Shown here: positions 53,922 through 62,824 of the stretch, one piece after another
How positions within the stretch are numbered: position 1 is the stretch's first letter
Layout of the letters: every line of letters begins with the position of its first letter
NCBI RefSeq assembly: GCF_015354055.1
Contig: NZ_JACHTM010000004.1
Span: 1-64,000 of the forward strand
Source: Thermaurantiacus tibetensis
Lineage (GTDB): Bacteria > Pseudomonadota > Alphaproteobacteria > Sphingomonadales > Sphingomonadaceae
Direction of reading: 5' to 3'
DNA length: 64,000 nucleotides
Notes under the pieces: model-generated
What the model saw: the letters and a program-made list of their open reading frames with translations, nothing else
What the model was told of the DNA's origin: nothing
Databases searched by the model: none
Translations under genes and position numbers: made by a program

Positions 53922-54976
53922 GAAGCAAGTGCGGCGACGATGGCTGTCCCCATCTCGCGCGTCGAGAGGGTGCCGCCGAGGTCGCGGGTGCGGGCGCCGC
54001 CTGCGAGTGCAGAGGCAACCGCGGCCTCGACCCGATCGGCTGCGTCCGGGCGCCTGAGCGAGTGGCGAAGCGCCATGGCAAGGCTCAGGATCGCGGCGCA
54101 GGGGTTGGCGATGCCCTTCCCCGCGATGTCGGGCGCCGAGCCGTGGATGGGCTCGTAAAGGCCGGGCGCACCCGGCGCGCCGAGGGCGGCCGACGGCAGC
54201 ATCCCGAGCGAGCCGGTCAGCATGGCGGCGAGGTCGGAGAGGAGATCGCCGAAGAGATTGTCGGTCAGGATCACGTCGAACCGGCGCGGGTTGCGGACCA
54301 GCTCCATCGCGCAGCTGTCGGCCAGCATGTGCGAAAGCGGCACGTCGGGGTGGCGCTCCTTCTGCCGGGCGGTGACCACCTCGCGCCAGAGCAGGCCCGA
54401 TTCCATCACGTTCGCCTTGTCGACCGAGGTGACGTGCCCGCCCCGGGCGCGGGCGAGCGCGAAGGCGACATCGGCCACGCGCACGATCTCGTGCTCGGCG
54501 TAGCGCTGGGTGTTGAGGCCGACCCGCTCGCCGGAGGGAAGCCGCTCGATCCCCCGCGGCTCGCCGAAGTAGACGCCGCCCACGAGTTCCCGCACGAAGA
54601 GGATGTCGAGGCCTTCGACCACCTCGGGCTTCAGCGTCGAGGCATCGGCCAGCGGCGGGAAGAGCCTCGCCGGACGCAGGTTGGCAAAGACGCCCATGGC
54701 GTGGCGCAGCGCCAGAAGCCCGGCCTCGGGCCGAAGGTCATAGGGCTGGCTGGCCCATTGCGGCCCGCCGACCGCGCCCATGAGGACGGCGTCGGCCGAA
54801 AGCGCGGCCGCCTTCGTCGCCTCGGGAAGCGGCACGCCGTCCGAGTCGATGGCCGCGCCCCCGAACGGCGCTTCGGCAACCTCGAGACCGGGAAGGGCGA
54901 GGGCCTCGAGCACGGCCCGCGCTTCGGCGATGACCTCCGGGCCGATCCCGTCACCCGGGAGCAGCAGCAGCTTCAT
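53918..54976 (-). CDS. leuB: 3-isopropylmalate dehydrogenase
   Basis: LeuB oxidises and decarboxylates 3-isopropylmalate in leucine synthesis. The 352-residue product has [15 protein letters not shown] at the start, the substrate-binding arginines in LRPARLFPP and [13 protein letters not shown], the catalytic Tyr/Lys in [10 protein letters not shown] and [10 protein letters not shown], and the metal site in [15 protein letters not shown]. It ends normally. Its ATG overlaps the leuD stop. Confidence 0.97.
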   Translation of the reverse strand: MKLLLLPGDGIGPEVIAEARAVLEALALPGLEVAEAPFGGAAIDSDGVPLPEATKAAALSADAVLMGAVGGPQWASQPYDLRPEAGLLALRHAMGVFANLRPARLFPPLADASTLKPEVVEGLDILFVRELVGGVYFGEPRGIERLPSGERVGLNTQRYAEHEIVRVADVAFALARARGGHVTSVDKANVMESGLLWREVVTARQKERHPDVPLSHMLADSCAMELVRNPRRFDVILTDNLFGDLLSDLAAMLTGSLGMLPSAALGAPGAPGLYEPIHGSAPDIAGKGIANPCAAILSLAMALRHSLRRPDAADRVEAAVASALAGGARTRDLGGTLSTREMGTAIVAALAS

Positions 54977-55575
54977 GACCGGGCGGCGGCGCCGGCGATC
55001 CACGGCCGCTCCCCTGCCATGCGCGCCTCGAAGGCATCGATCTGGGGCAGCAGTGTCTCGGTGATCCCGATCTGGTCGAGGCCCTGGAGCAGGCAGGCCT
55101 TGCGGAACGGGTCGATCGGGAAGGTGAAGCGGTCCTGATAGGGGGTCGTCACCGTCTGGGCCTCGAGATCGACGGTGATGGGCAAGCCCTCGCGCGCCAC
55201 CGCCATCAGCCGGTCCACCTCGGCCTGCGGCAGCGCGACGAGGAGCAGGCCGTTCCTGAAGCTGTTGCCGGCGAAGATGTCGGCGAAGGAGGGGGCGATG
55301 ACGCAGCGGATCCCCATGTCGAGGATCGCCCAGGGGGCGTGCTCGCGGCTCGAGCCGCAGCCGAAGTTGTCACCGGCGATCAGGATCCGGGCGCCGGCGA
55401 ACTCGGGCCGGTCGAAGATGTTGTCCGGGGCCTCCCGCAGTGGCGCAAACGCCCCCTTGCCGAGGCCGGCGCGGGTCAGCGCCTTCAGGTAGCGGGAGGG
55501 AATGATGACGTCGGTATCGACGTTGGGGGCGCCGAAGGGAATCGCGCGCGACGTAAGGCGGGTGAAGGGCTGCAT
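54973..55575 (-). CDS. leuD: 3-isopropylmalate dehydratase small subunit
   Basis: LeuD pairs with LeuC to isomerise 2- to 3-isopropylmalate. The 200-residue swivel-domain protein has [13 protein letters not shown] near the start, [17 protein letters not shown] and [19 protein letters not shown], all conserved. leuC is not adjacent (the preceding gene on this strand encodes the BLUF protein), so it must lie elsewhere. Translationally coupled to leuB. Confidence 0.97.
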   Translation of the reverse strand: MQPFTRLTSRAIPFGAPNVDTDVIIPSRYLKALTRAGLGKGAFAPLREAPDNIFDRPEFAGARILIAGDNFGCGSSREHAPWAILDMGIRCVIAPSFADIFAGNSFRNGLLLVALPQAEVDRLMAVAREGLPITVDLEAQTVTTPYQDRFTFPIDPFRKACLLQGLDQIGITETLLPQIDAFEARMAGERPWIAGAAARS

Positions 55576-55627
55576 GCGCTGCCCTTAGCGCCCGGCGGGC
55601 GGACAGGGCCAGCCGCTTTCGCGGGTC

Positions 55628-56038
55628 TCAGCCCGGGCGCTGAAGCCGGGGAAGCTGGGCGCGGAGAAGAGCGAGCGTCGCGTCGCTCGTCGCGGCAGTC
55701 CCTACCGAAAGGGGCAGGCGGTCGACGACATCCTCGTGGCGTCCGACCTGCTCCATGGCCCAGGCGCCGAACAGCCGCTCCTCGGCGGGTGCCAGCTCGA
55801 GCAGCTGCACGTCCCGGTGGCGGAGGTCGGAGCAGATCTTCTCGAACAGCGCTTCGACCGCCTCGAGCGGGCCCTCGATCGCCTGGAGGAACTGACCGTC
55901 GACGTGGAGAAGCGCACCGGTGATGCCGATGCGCACATTGGCTGCCCTGGCCCGCGCGACAAGGTCGGCAACCTCGGCCTCCGCCGAGGCCTCCGGCAGA
56001 TTGGCCCGGCTGCGGTAGACGAGGCGGTAGAGCATCAT
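55628..56038 (-). CDS. BLUF-domain blue-light sensor
   Basis: The 136-residue protein is a stand-alone BLUF domain that binds FAD and changes hydrogen bonding in blue light. The photo-active residues are present: Y8 in YRLVYRS, N34 in ARAANVRIGITGALL, Q52 in DGQFLQAIEG and the Trp/Met of FGAWAMEQVG. A short C-terminal helix extension follows. The start ATG overlaps the stop of the MHYT-GGDEF-EAL gene by 4 nt, so the sensor and a c-di-GMP enzyme are made together. The second ATG three bases on is an alternative. Confidence 0.92.
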   Translation of the reverse strand: MMLYRLVYRSRANLPEASAEAEVADLVARARAANVRIGITGALLHVDGQFLQAIEGPLEAVEALFEKICSDLRHRDVQLLELAPAEERLFGAWAMEQVGRHEDVVDRLPLSVGTAATSDATLALLRAQLPRLQRPG

Positions 56039-58434
56039 CCGGTCTCCACGCGGCTGTGCGCCCGGAACAGTTCGGCCACGGCGTCGGCCGGGACCGGCCG
56101 GGAAATCAGGTAGCCCTGCAGCTGGCTGGCGCCCTCGCCCAGCATGAACGCGCGCTGGGCCTCGGTCTCCACCCCTTCCGCCGTGACGGCCATGCCAAGC
56201 CGGCGGCCGAGCGTGGTGATGGCGCGCACGATCGAGGCGCTGTTGGCATGGTGGGGGGCGAGCTGGATGAAGCTGCGGTCGATCTTGATCTTGTCGAACG
56301 GGAAGCGGGAGAGGTGGCTGAGCGAGGAATAGCCGGTCCCGAAATCGTCCATCGAGATCTGGATGCCGCGGGCACGCAGTGCGGCGAGCGTCGCGATGGT
56401 GGAGCCATCGTCGTGGAGGAGCGCGGTCTCGGTGATCTCGAGTTCCAGCCGGGACGGAGCGAGCCCGGTCTCGCCAAGGATGGCAAGCACGGTTTCGACG
56501 AGGCCGGGCTCCTTCAGCTGAAGAGGCGAGAGGTTGACGGCGACCGTGAGCGTGCCGGGCCATTGTGCAGCGTCCTCGCAGGCGCGGCGCAGGACGAAGG
56601 TGCCGATCTCGCCGATGAGGCCGATCTCCTCGGCAAGCGGCACGAAGACCGATGGCGGCACGGTGCCGCGCTCGGCATGGTGCCAGCGGACCAGCGCCTC
56701 CGCGCCGGTGAAGGCGCCCGTCGCCGCGTCAACCTGCGGCTGGTAGTGGACCTGGAGCTCCCTGCGGGCGACCGCGCGCCTGAGATCGAGCTCGAGGTCC
56801 CGGCGCTGCTGGCGGCGCATCGTCATCTCGGTCTCGAACAGGCGCCAGGTGCCGCGCCCGGCTTCCTTGGCGGCATAGAGGGCGATGTCGGCGCTCTGGG
56901 CGAGCGCATCGGGCGTGCGGCCATCGGCAGGCGCCAGCGCGATCCCGGCCGAGGCGCCGATCTCGAGCACATGGCCGTCGATCACATAGGGGCGGCGGGC
57001 AATCTCGATCAGCCGGTCGGCCAGCGCCTCGGCCTCGGCCGCATCGGCAACCGACGCGAGCACGGCGAACTCGTCGCCGCCGAGCCGGGCGAGGAGATCG
57101 CCCTCCCGCAGGGCGGCAGACAGGCGGCCAGCCACCCGGCGCAGCAGGGCATCGCCCATGGCGTGGCCGAGCGTGTCATTGATCGGCTTGAAGCGGTCGA
57201 GATCGAGCATGACGAGGGCCACCCGGCCGACGAGCCGCGCCCCGGGGCCGAGCCGCGCGGCGAGCGCCTCGCCGAAGCTGCGGCGGTTGGGCAGCCCGGT
57301 GAGCGGATCGAGATGGGCAAGCCGGCGGATCTCGGCCTCCGCCGACAGGCGCTCGCGCTGGTCGCGGATGGCCACCACCCGGTGGGCGCTGTCGCCGAGC
57401 GCGATGTCCTGGGCAACGATCCTGACCGGGATGGACGTGCCGTCCGCATCCGTCACGGTCGCGTCGCGCTCGCGGCCGACCGGCACGTCGGCGGCGGCGG
57501 CGATGCCCGGCAGGATCTCGGCGAGCGATCGGCCGAGAACCGAGTCGCGGCTGCGCCCGAGCATCTGCTCGAGGCTGCGGTTGAGACCGACGATCCGGTC
57601 GCCGTCGCAGATGAGGAGGCCTTCGACCGCGACATCGGCGAAGTCGCGCAGCCGCCGCTCCTCGGCCCGCCGGCGCCGCTCGAAGCGGACCGAGACGAAG
57701 ACCGCGACAAGCGCCAGCGCGAGGACGAGGAGCGCTGCATTGGTGACGAGGACCAGAAGCGTCTCGCTGGACAGCGCGCCGGGGCGGATCTGGCGGAAGG
57801 GGTCGGGCGTGACGGTGACGGCAGCCATGCCGAGGAAGTGCGCGGCGCAGACCCCGAGCATGAGGAGCGTTCCCGCCGACCGGCGCACGAGCCGGTGGCG
57901 CGACCAGGCCGCATGGCCGGAGGCGACGGTGAAGAAGACCCCGGAGATGACCGAGGCGGTCACCCAGCTCGGCTTCCAGTGGAGCGTGCCGGGCACGTCG
58001 TAGCCGGCCATGCCCGTGTAGTGCATGGCCGAAATGGCAAGGCCCGAGACGATCCCGCCCAGCGTGCGGCCCCCGGGGCCTGGCCGGCCGATGGCGATCA
58101 GGCTGCCGAGGCCGACGAGGGCGACGGCAAGGAAGAAGGAGCCGACGGTCGCGTCGAGCGCGAAGGCGACCGGAACCCCGGGCCGGTAGGCAAGCATGGC
58201 GATGAAGTGCGTCGCCCAGATCGCGCTGGCGGTCGCGAGCGTACCTGCCGCGCCCCAGAGGAGCTGGTCCCGGCCACGCGGGCTGCGCGCAACGACGCCG
58301 CCGATGGCATAGGCGCTGTGCATGCCGATGGTGCAGATGACGGCGGCGAGCGCGACGATGCGCAGGTCATGCGCTTCTGTCAGGCATGTTGCCAGCGTGT
58401 CGAATGCGCCCTGCACCCCGGCGGTAACGGCCAC
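56035..58434 (-). CDS. MHYT-PAS-GGDEF-EAL c-di-GMP signalling protein
   Basis: The N-terminal about 240 residues form an MHYT membrane sensor with seven helices and motifs IGMHSAYAIGG, ATHFIAML, AISAMHYTGMAGY and AAHFLGMAAVTV, proposed to bind copper and sense O2/CO/NO. A PAS-like segment, a GGDEF domain (LARLGGDEFAVL) and an EAL domain follow. EAL catalytic parts are intact: GAEALVRWHH, VNLSPLQL, LEITETALL, SMDDFGTGYSS, IKIDRSF, AEGVET. So both cyclase and phosphodiesterase sites look complete. No ATG precedes the first helix; GTG 58434 is a tentative start, GTG 58416 and GTG 58524 are alternatives. Confidence 0.92.
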   Translation of the reverse strand: MAVTAGVQGAFDTLATCLTEAHDLRIVALAAVICTIGMHSAYAIGGVVARSPRGRDQLLWGAAGTLATASAIWATHFIAMLAYRPGVPVAFALDATVGSFFLAVALVGLGSLIAIGRPGPGGRTLGGIVSGLAISAMHYTGMAGYDVPGTLHWKPSWVTASVISGVFFTVASGHAAWSRHRLVRRSAGTLLMLGVCAAHFLGMAAVTVTPDPFRQIRPGALSSETLLVLVTNAALLVLALALVAVFVSVRFERRRRAEERRLRDFADVAVEGLLICDGDRIVGLNRSLEQMLGRSRDSVLGRSLAEILPGIAAAADVPVGRERDATVTDADGTSIPVRIVAQDIALGDSAHRVVAIRDQRERLSAEAEIRRLAHLDPLTGLPNRRSFGEALAARLGPGARLVGRVALVMLDLDRFKPINDTLGHAMGDALLRRVAGRLSAALREGDLLARLGGDEFAVLASVADAAEAEALADRLIEIARRPYVIDGHVLEIGASAGIALAPADGRTPDALAQSADIALYAAKEAGRGTWRLFETEMTMRRQQRRDLELDLRRAVARRELQVHYQPQVDAATGAFTGAEALVRWHHAERGTVPPSVFVPLAEEIGLIGEIGTFVLRRACEDAAQWPGTLTVAVNLSPLQLKEPGLVETVLAILGETGLAPSRLELEITETALLHDDGSTIATLAALRARGIQISMDDFGTGYSSLSHLSRFPFDKIKIDRSFIQLAPHHANSASIVRAITTLGRRLGMAVTAEGVETEAQRAFMLGEGASQLQGYLISRPVPADAVAELFRAHSRVETG

Positions 58435-58505
58435 CGCAGCCTGCGCTTCAGACGGGGCTTGGGCCTGCGCTGGAGCCCCGGCCCTGCGCGTGGCACAGGA
58501 TCTCC

Positions 58506-60062
58506 GTGGTCCCCGCGCCTGCACCCGAACCCGATGCGCTCGCCTGGTTTGCGGCCGGCGGGCCCTTCGGCGGCACCGTGCCCCGCCGGATCGACACCCA
58601 TGCCGCCAGCGTCTTCCTCGCCGGTGACCGGGCGTGGAAGCTCAAGAAGCCGGTGAGCCTCGGCTACCTCGACTTCTCGACTCCCGAGCGCCGGCGCGCG
58701 GCGCTTGCCGCCGAGCTTGCCCTCAACCGGCGGACCGCGCCCGACGTCTATCTCGGCCTCCATCCCGTGGTCCTGGGGCCCGAAGGTCTCCGCCTCGGCA
58801 CCGCGGGGGAGGGCGGGAGCGCGATCGACTGGGCGCTCGAGATGCGCCGCTTTCCCGATGGCGCCGTGCTCGCCGAGCGGGCCCAGCCCCTCGCGCCTGC
58901 GGAAGCGCTCGCGCTCGCCGACGCCATCGCCGCGTTCCAGGGAAGCCTTGCGCCGCTGCCGAGTGACAGCGCCGGAGCCCTGGCGCCGGTGCTGGAGGGC
59001 AACCGGCGGAGCCTTGAAACCGAGGCGGCCATCCTCGGGCCAGCGGCGGTGGAGCAGTTCCTCGCTACCGAGGTGCGCGCCTTCGCCCGGCTCCGGCCGC
59101 GGCTCGGCGCCCGCCGCCCGGTCCGCGGCCACGGCGACCTCCACCTCGGGAACATCGCGATGGTGGGCGGCCAGCCCATCCTCTTCGACGCGCTCGAGTT
59201 CGACGAGGAGCTGGCGACCGGCGACGTCGCCTACGATCTTGCCTTCCTGCTGATGGACCTCTGGGCCCGCGGGCTCCGCGACGAGGCCAACCTCGTCATG
59301 AACCGCTGGATGGATCTCACTGCCGACGAGGCGGCCGGGCCGCTTCTGCCCTTCCTGATGGCGGTCAGGGCCAGCATCCGCGCCCATGTGACGGCCACGC
59401 GCGCCCGCCAGACGGGCGATTCCGCAGCGGCTGCCGAGGCACGCCGGCTGCTGGCGCTGGCGACCGGCCTCAACGCGCCCGTGCCGCCGCGGCTGGTGGC
59501 CATCGGCGGGCTTTCGGGCACGGGGAAGTCGAGCGTCGCGCGGCTGCTCGCCGCCGGGCTCGGTGCACCGCCCGGCGCCCGGCACCTGCGCTCGGACGTG
59601 ATCCGCAAGCGGCTCCACGGCGTGCCGCCCGAGACCCGGCTGCCGCCGTCGGCCTACGGCCCGGGCAGCTGGCCGCCGGTCAGGGCCGAAATGCACCGGC
59701 TTGCGAAGCTGGCTCTCGAAGGCGGGCAGGCCGTCCTGCTCGATGCCGTCCACGCCGACCCCGCCGACCGGAAGGCGGCCGCTCTGCTTGCGGCTGCGGC
59801 CGGGGTCCGCTTCGACGGCCTGTGGCTCGAGGCACCGCTCGCCGTGCGGCTCGCGCGGGTGGGTTCGCGCGTGGGCGATGCGTCGGATGCCGACGCGCGG
59901 GTGGCCGAAGCGCAGGAGGCAATCGATCCGGGCCCGCCCGCGCCCTTCGTCGCCATCGATGCGTCGGGCCCGCTCGCCGCGGTCGTCAGCCGCGCGCAGG
60001 CGCTGCTCGAGCTTGATGGGTCTCCGCCGCCGGGCAGTGCCGGGTCTCGGCCGCCGCGATGA
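58506..60062 (+). CDS. Aminoglycoside-phosphotransferase-like domain fused to AAA kinase
   Basis: The N-terminal 300 residues resemble APH/choline kinases: a Lys in RAWKLKKPVSLGYLDFS, the catalytic loop HGDLHLGNI at 209-217 and LFDALEFDEELATGDVAYDL. The C-terminal 190 residues form a P-loop kinase with Walker A GGLSGTGKSS near 334-343 and HLRSDVIRKRLHGVP. This APH-AAA fusion is a widespread uncharacterised family; antibiotic resistance is not implied. The start is GTG 58506. The last 77 nt overlap the convergent HTH-TPR gene. Confidence 0.86.
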   Translation: MVPAPAPEPDALAWFAAGGPFGGTVPRRIDTHAASVFLAGDRAWKLKKPVSLGYLDFSTPERRRAALAAELALNRRTAPDVYLGLHPVVLGPEGLRLGTAGEGGSAIDWALEMRRFPDGAVLAERAQPLAPAEALALADAIAAFQGSLAPLPSDSAGALAPVLEGNRRSLETEAAILGPAAVEQFLATEVRAFARLRPRLGARRPVRGHGDLHLGNIAMVGGQPILFDALEFDEELATGDVAYDLAFLLMDLWARGLRDEANLVMNRWMDLTADEAAGPLLPFLMAVRASIRAHVTATRARQTGDSAAAAEARRLLALATGLNAPVPPRLVAIGGLSGTGKSSVARLLAAGLGAPPGARHLRSDVIRKRLHGVPPETRLPPSAYGPGSWPPVRAEMHRLAKLALEGGQAVLLDAVHADPADRKAAALLAAAAGVRFDGLWLEAPLAVRLARVGSRVGDASDADARVAEAQEAIDPGPPAPFVAIDASGPLAAVVSRAQALLELDGSPPPGSAGSRPPR

Positions 60063-61599
60063 GCCTTTCGGTCTCGTCCCGGTCGAGCCCGGTCCGCTGG
60101 CCGTCGGCCGCCATCCCCTCGAGAAGCCTGCGCGCCTCGGCGTAGAGCGGGCAGGCCTCGCGCGCCCGGTCGAGGCCGGCGAGCGCGTCGCCGAGCGACG
60201 CGAGCCCCTTCACCAGCATCCGCCGCCGGTCGGCGTCTGCCGGCCGGTCTGCGAGCCACTGCCGGCGCTCGGCAACCGCCTCGCTCAGCACGCCGGCCGC
60301 CGCCGTCCGGTCACCGGCTGCGGCAAGCGCCTGCCCGTAGGAGAGGCGGGTCGCCCGTACCCAGAAGCCAAGCGCCGCGTCGCTCGGGTCGGCCCGGGCG
60401 AGCGCCTGCCAGCCGTCGAGTGCGGCGCCGAGCAGCGGCAGCGCCAGCCGCGGGTCCCCGGCCGTCACCATCGTCGAACCGAGGTTCCACTGCTGGCGGA
60501 GCAGCGCCCAGCGGAGGCGATTGTCGTCCGGCCAGCGCGCTGACGCCGCCTCGGCCGCCGCAAGCGTCTCCCGGTAGCCGGCAAGCGCCTCGGCAAGCGC
60601 GCCGCGATAGTAGAGCGCCTCGGCTTCGAGGTCGCGCGCCCGGAGCTGGCGGAGCGTCACGACCGGCGTATCCGCGGGTTCGGGCGCGACCCGCCGGGCC
60701 GCGGCGAGCGCGGCCTCATGGTCGCCGGCCCAGCTTGCAAGCTCGGCGCGGGCGAGCCACCAGTCCGCTGCCAGTGCTCCGCTGCCTTCCGCCAGCGCGA
60801 CGCCTTCCGCCTCGGCGAGGAGCGCTTCGGCTTCGGCCAGCGCGCCGGCGCCGCTCGCCAGGCGGGCCGCCTCGACGAGGATGGCGGCACGGATCCGGGC
60901 TGCATCGGGCGCCGGATCCTCGGCGACCAGCGCGCGCGCTGCATCGAGCGAACGGCGGGCGGCTTCGCGGTCGCGCAAGCTCGGCCGGTCGATCGCGCCC
61001 TGCAGCACGGCGAGCCGCCGCCAGGCTTCGGCCGCCTCGCGCCGCAGCGGTGGCTTCGCGCCCTCGAGCGTTGCGATCCGGGCGAGGACGCTGACCGCCT
61101 CGGCGGCGAGCGCGGCCCGGACTGCGACTGGGCCGGGCGCGCTGTCGAGCTGGTCGTTGAGCGCTGCGACCTGGCCGGCGGCGAGGCGGACCAGGTCGCC
61201 GGTGCGGGCCTCGGCGAGCCGGGCCTGCTCGCTCGCCCGCCAGCCGAACCAGAGCGCCGAACCCAGCAGCAAGAGGAGGAGAAGCGGCGCCACCCGGCGC
61301 CAGAGAACGGCGTGCGGCAGGGGCGCGGCGGGACGATGGGCCGCGGGCGCCGGCTCCATGTCGGCTTCGGCGCGGCTCCGCGCCACCCATTGGTCGAGCT
61401 CGTCGGCAAAGGCATAGACCGGCGCGCGGGCCTCGCCCGGCAGCCGGTGCACCGGCAGCCCGCGGGCCTGCTCCCATCGCTTGGCGGTGCGCTCGTCAAC
61501 GCCGAAATGCCGGCCGATCTCCTTCCAGCCGCGCAGGCGCGCCCGCTCGCCGGGCTCGGCGGCCCGGATGCCTGCCTGTGTTCCGCTGGCGTCGAGCAT
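59986..61599 (-). CDS. Membrane-anchored HTH regulator with TPR-like domain
   Basis: Residues about 20-72 form a winged MerR/excisionase-type HTH: RLRGWKEIGRHFGVDERTAK, RWEQARGLPVHRL and VYAFADELDQWV. One membrane segment follows at about 103-121 (VAPLLLLLLLGSALWFGW). The C-terminal 400 residues are Ala-rich tandem helices with TPR-like periodicity (ALAEALAGYRETLAAAEAAS, SYGQALAAAGDRTAAAGVL), placed in the periplasm. The layout resembles CadC-type regulators that bind DNA while in the membrane. It is divergent from a PEP-CTERM gene with three phased repeats between, its likely operator. The 3' 77 nt are antisense to the APH-AAA gene. Confidence 0.8.
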   Translation of the reverse strand: MLDASGTQAGIRAAEPGERARLRGWKEIGRHFGVDERTAKRWEQARGLPVHRLPGEARAPVYAFADELDQWVARSRAEADMEPAPAAHRPAAPLPHAVLWRRVAPLLLLLLLGSALWFGWRASEQARLAEARTGDLVRLAAGQVAALNDQLDSAPGPVAVRAALAAEAVSVLARIATLEGAKPPLRREAAEAWRRLAVLQGAIDRPSLRDREAARRSLDAARALVAEDPAPDAARIRAAILVEAARLASGAGALAEAEALLAEAEGVALAEGSGALAADWWLARAELASWAGDHEAALAAARRVAPEPADTPVVTLRQLRARDLEAEALYYRGALAEALAGYRETLAAAEAASARWPDDNRLRWALLRQQWNLGSTMVTAGDPRLALPLLGAALDGWQALARADPSDAALGFWVRATRLSYGQALAAAGDRTAAAGVLSEAVAERRQWLADRPADADRRRMLVKGLASLGDALAGLDRAREACPLYAEARRLLEGMAADGQRTGLDRDETERLIAAAETRHCPAAETHQARAAPARG

Positions 61600-61658
61600 C
61601 GCGTGCCGAGCCTAACACGGCCCTTGCGCGCCTGCCATCAACCATCTTTCCCGGCCGA

Positions 61659-61688
61659 TGTCCCGTCATGTCCCGACCTGTCCCGACA
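61659..61688 (+). promoter_or_regulatory. Three 10-bp-phased TGTCCCG direct repeats (putative operator)
   Basis: TGTCCCG starts at 61659, 61669 and 61679, exactly 10 bp apart, so all copies face the same side of the helix. The units read TGTCCCGTCA, TGTCCCGACC and TGTCCCGACA. They lie 60-89 nt upstream of the HTH-TPR start and 84-113 nt upstream of the PEP-CTERM start. Phased direct repeats suit cooperative binding by a head-to-tail protein such as the adjacent HTH regulator. This is inference; no binding data exist here. The rest of 61600-61771 shows no clear promoter. Confidence 0.6.
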
Positions 61689-61771
61689 TGGGGCATGGCG
61701 TAAACGTCGGTCCACCAACAGCTTCCCGACTGCTGGCCAAGGGGGCCATCGCCAACACGGGAGTGTGGACC

Positions 61772-62824
61772 ATGCTGAAGGGACTTGTCGCTGCCGCACC
61801 GCTTGCGGCCCTGCTTTCGACTGCTGCGATTGCCGCGCACGTGCCGATCGGCTTCTTCGCCGAGGCCCGGGGCACTGCGCAGACGACCAACGGTTTCACC
61901 GTCAGCGCGCTGGGCGACGTCTGGTTCCGGAACGGCGCGCTCGTCGGCGAGCCGACCGGTTTCGGCGTGGGCGCGACGGGAGCGTGGAACGCCGGGCCGA
62001 TGGTGCCGGGCGCGACCGAAGTGTGGGCCACCACGCTGGCCGATGCCGGCGCGAATGGCCGGGTCGACACCGTCGCGTCGGCAAGCCTCGACCGCGGCGA
62101 GCTGAAGGTGCTCGTCGATTCCGCCGCGCTCGGGCCCTTCGCCAGCTCGGGCAGTGCCCAGGCGCGCGTCCTCGATGCGATCTGGTTCACCAACACGAGC
62201 GGCGGGGCGCTTCCCGTCACGCTCACCATGGCGGTCGACGGCGCGATCTCCGGCAGCGGCAGCTCTGCCTTCGGCTTCAGCTACATCGGCCTGTCCTCGG
62301 GCGGCGGGGGGACCTGCAACAGCCTCGGCCAGTGCATCACCCCCAATCCGGACGGCACCGGCACCACCTTCTTCGAGATCTATGGCCTCATCGATCAGCT
62401 GGCGACGACGAAGTTCACCTTCCGCTCCGGCGCCTTCGGCCCGTTCGACGCCGACATCCCCTGGTGGAACTTCGACCTGCGGTCCGGCCATGACCCGGCC
62501 TCGGGCCTCTACGACTATGCGAAGTCGCTGACGCTCTGGGTGCCCACCGGCGAGACCACGCTGTTCGTCGACGGCTGGTTCCGGCTGACGGTGTGCAACG
62601 GCAACGTCCGCTGCGACTTCGCCAACAGCTCGGCGCTGCGGCTGGGGCCGCTGCCCGCGGGGCTCAGCTTCACCTCGGCCTCGGGCGTGTTCCTGACCGG
62701 GCTCGGCGACCCGCCGCCGCCGGGAGGCGGAGTCATTCCCGAGCCGGCCAGCTGGGCGATGCTGATCGCCGGCTTCGGCCTCCTGGGCGGCATGGCCCGC
62801 CGCCGCCGGCCGGCGCTCGCCTAG
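61772..62824 (+). CDS. Large secreted PEPxxWA-CTERM protein
   Basis: The 350-residue product has a signal peptide ([22 protein letters not shown]), a Gly/Ser/Thr-rich beta-sandwich-like middle (FWFTNTS-like [30 protein letters not shown]) with four cysteines in two pairs (CNSLGQC, CNGNVRC), and a sorting tail [18 protein letters not shown] followed by MARRRR. It should be processed by an exosortase. No enzymatic motif is recognised. The ATG was chosen at the signal peptide, 84 nt past the TGTCCCG repeats. The TAG stop shares a CTAG with the convergent amidase. Confidence 0.82.
   Translation: MLKGLVAAAPLAALLSTAAIAAHVPIGFFAEARGTAQTTNGFTVSALGDVWFRNGALVGEPTGFGVGATGAWNAGPMVPGATEVWATTLADAGANGRVDTVASASLDRGELKVLVDSAALGPFASSGSAQARVLDAIWFTNTSGGALPVTLTMAVDGAISGSGSSAFGFSYIGLSSGGGGTCNSLGQCITPNPDGTGTTFFEIYGLIDQLATTKFTFRSGAFGPFDADIPWWNFDLRSGHDPASGLYDYAKSLTLWVPTGETTLFVDGWFRLTVCNGNVRCDFANSSALRLGPLPAGLSFTSASGVFLTGLGDPPPPGGGVIPEPASWAMLIAGFGLLGGMARRRRPALA

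Noticed and set aside
58506-60062. Aminoglycoside resistance gene
   Set aside because: The HGDLHLGN loop belongs to a large kinase superfamily, and the APH-AAA fusion is a common uncharacterised chromosomal family. Nothing supports a resistance role.
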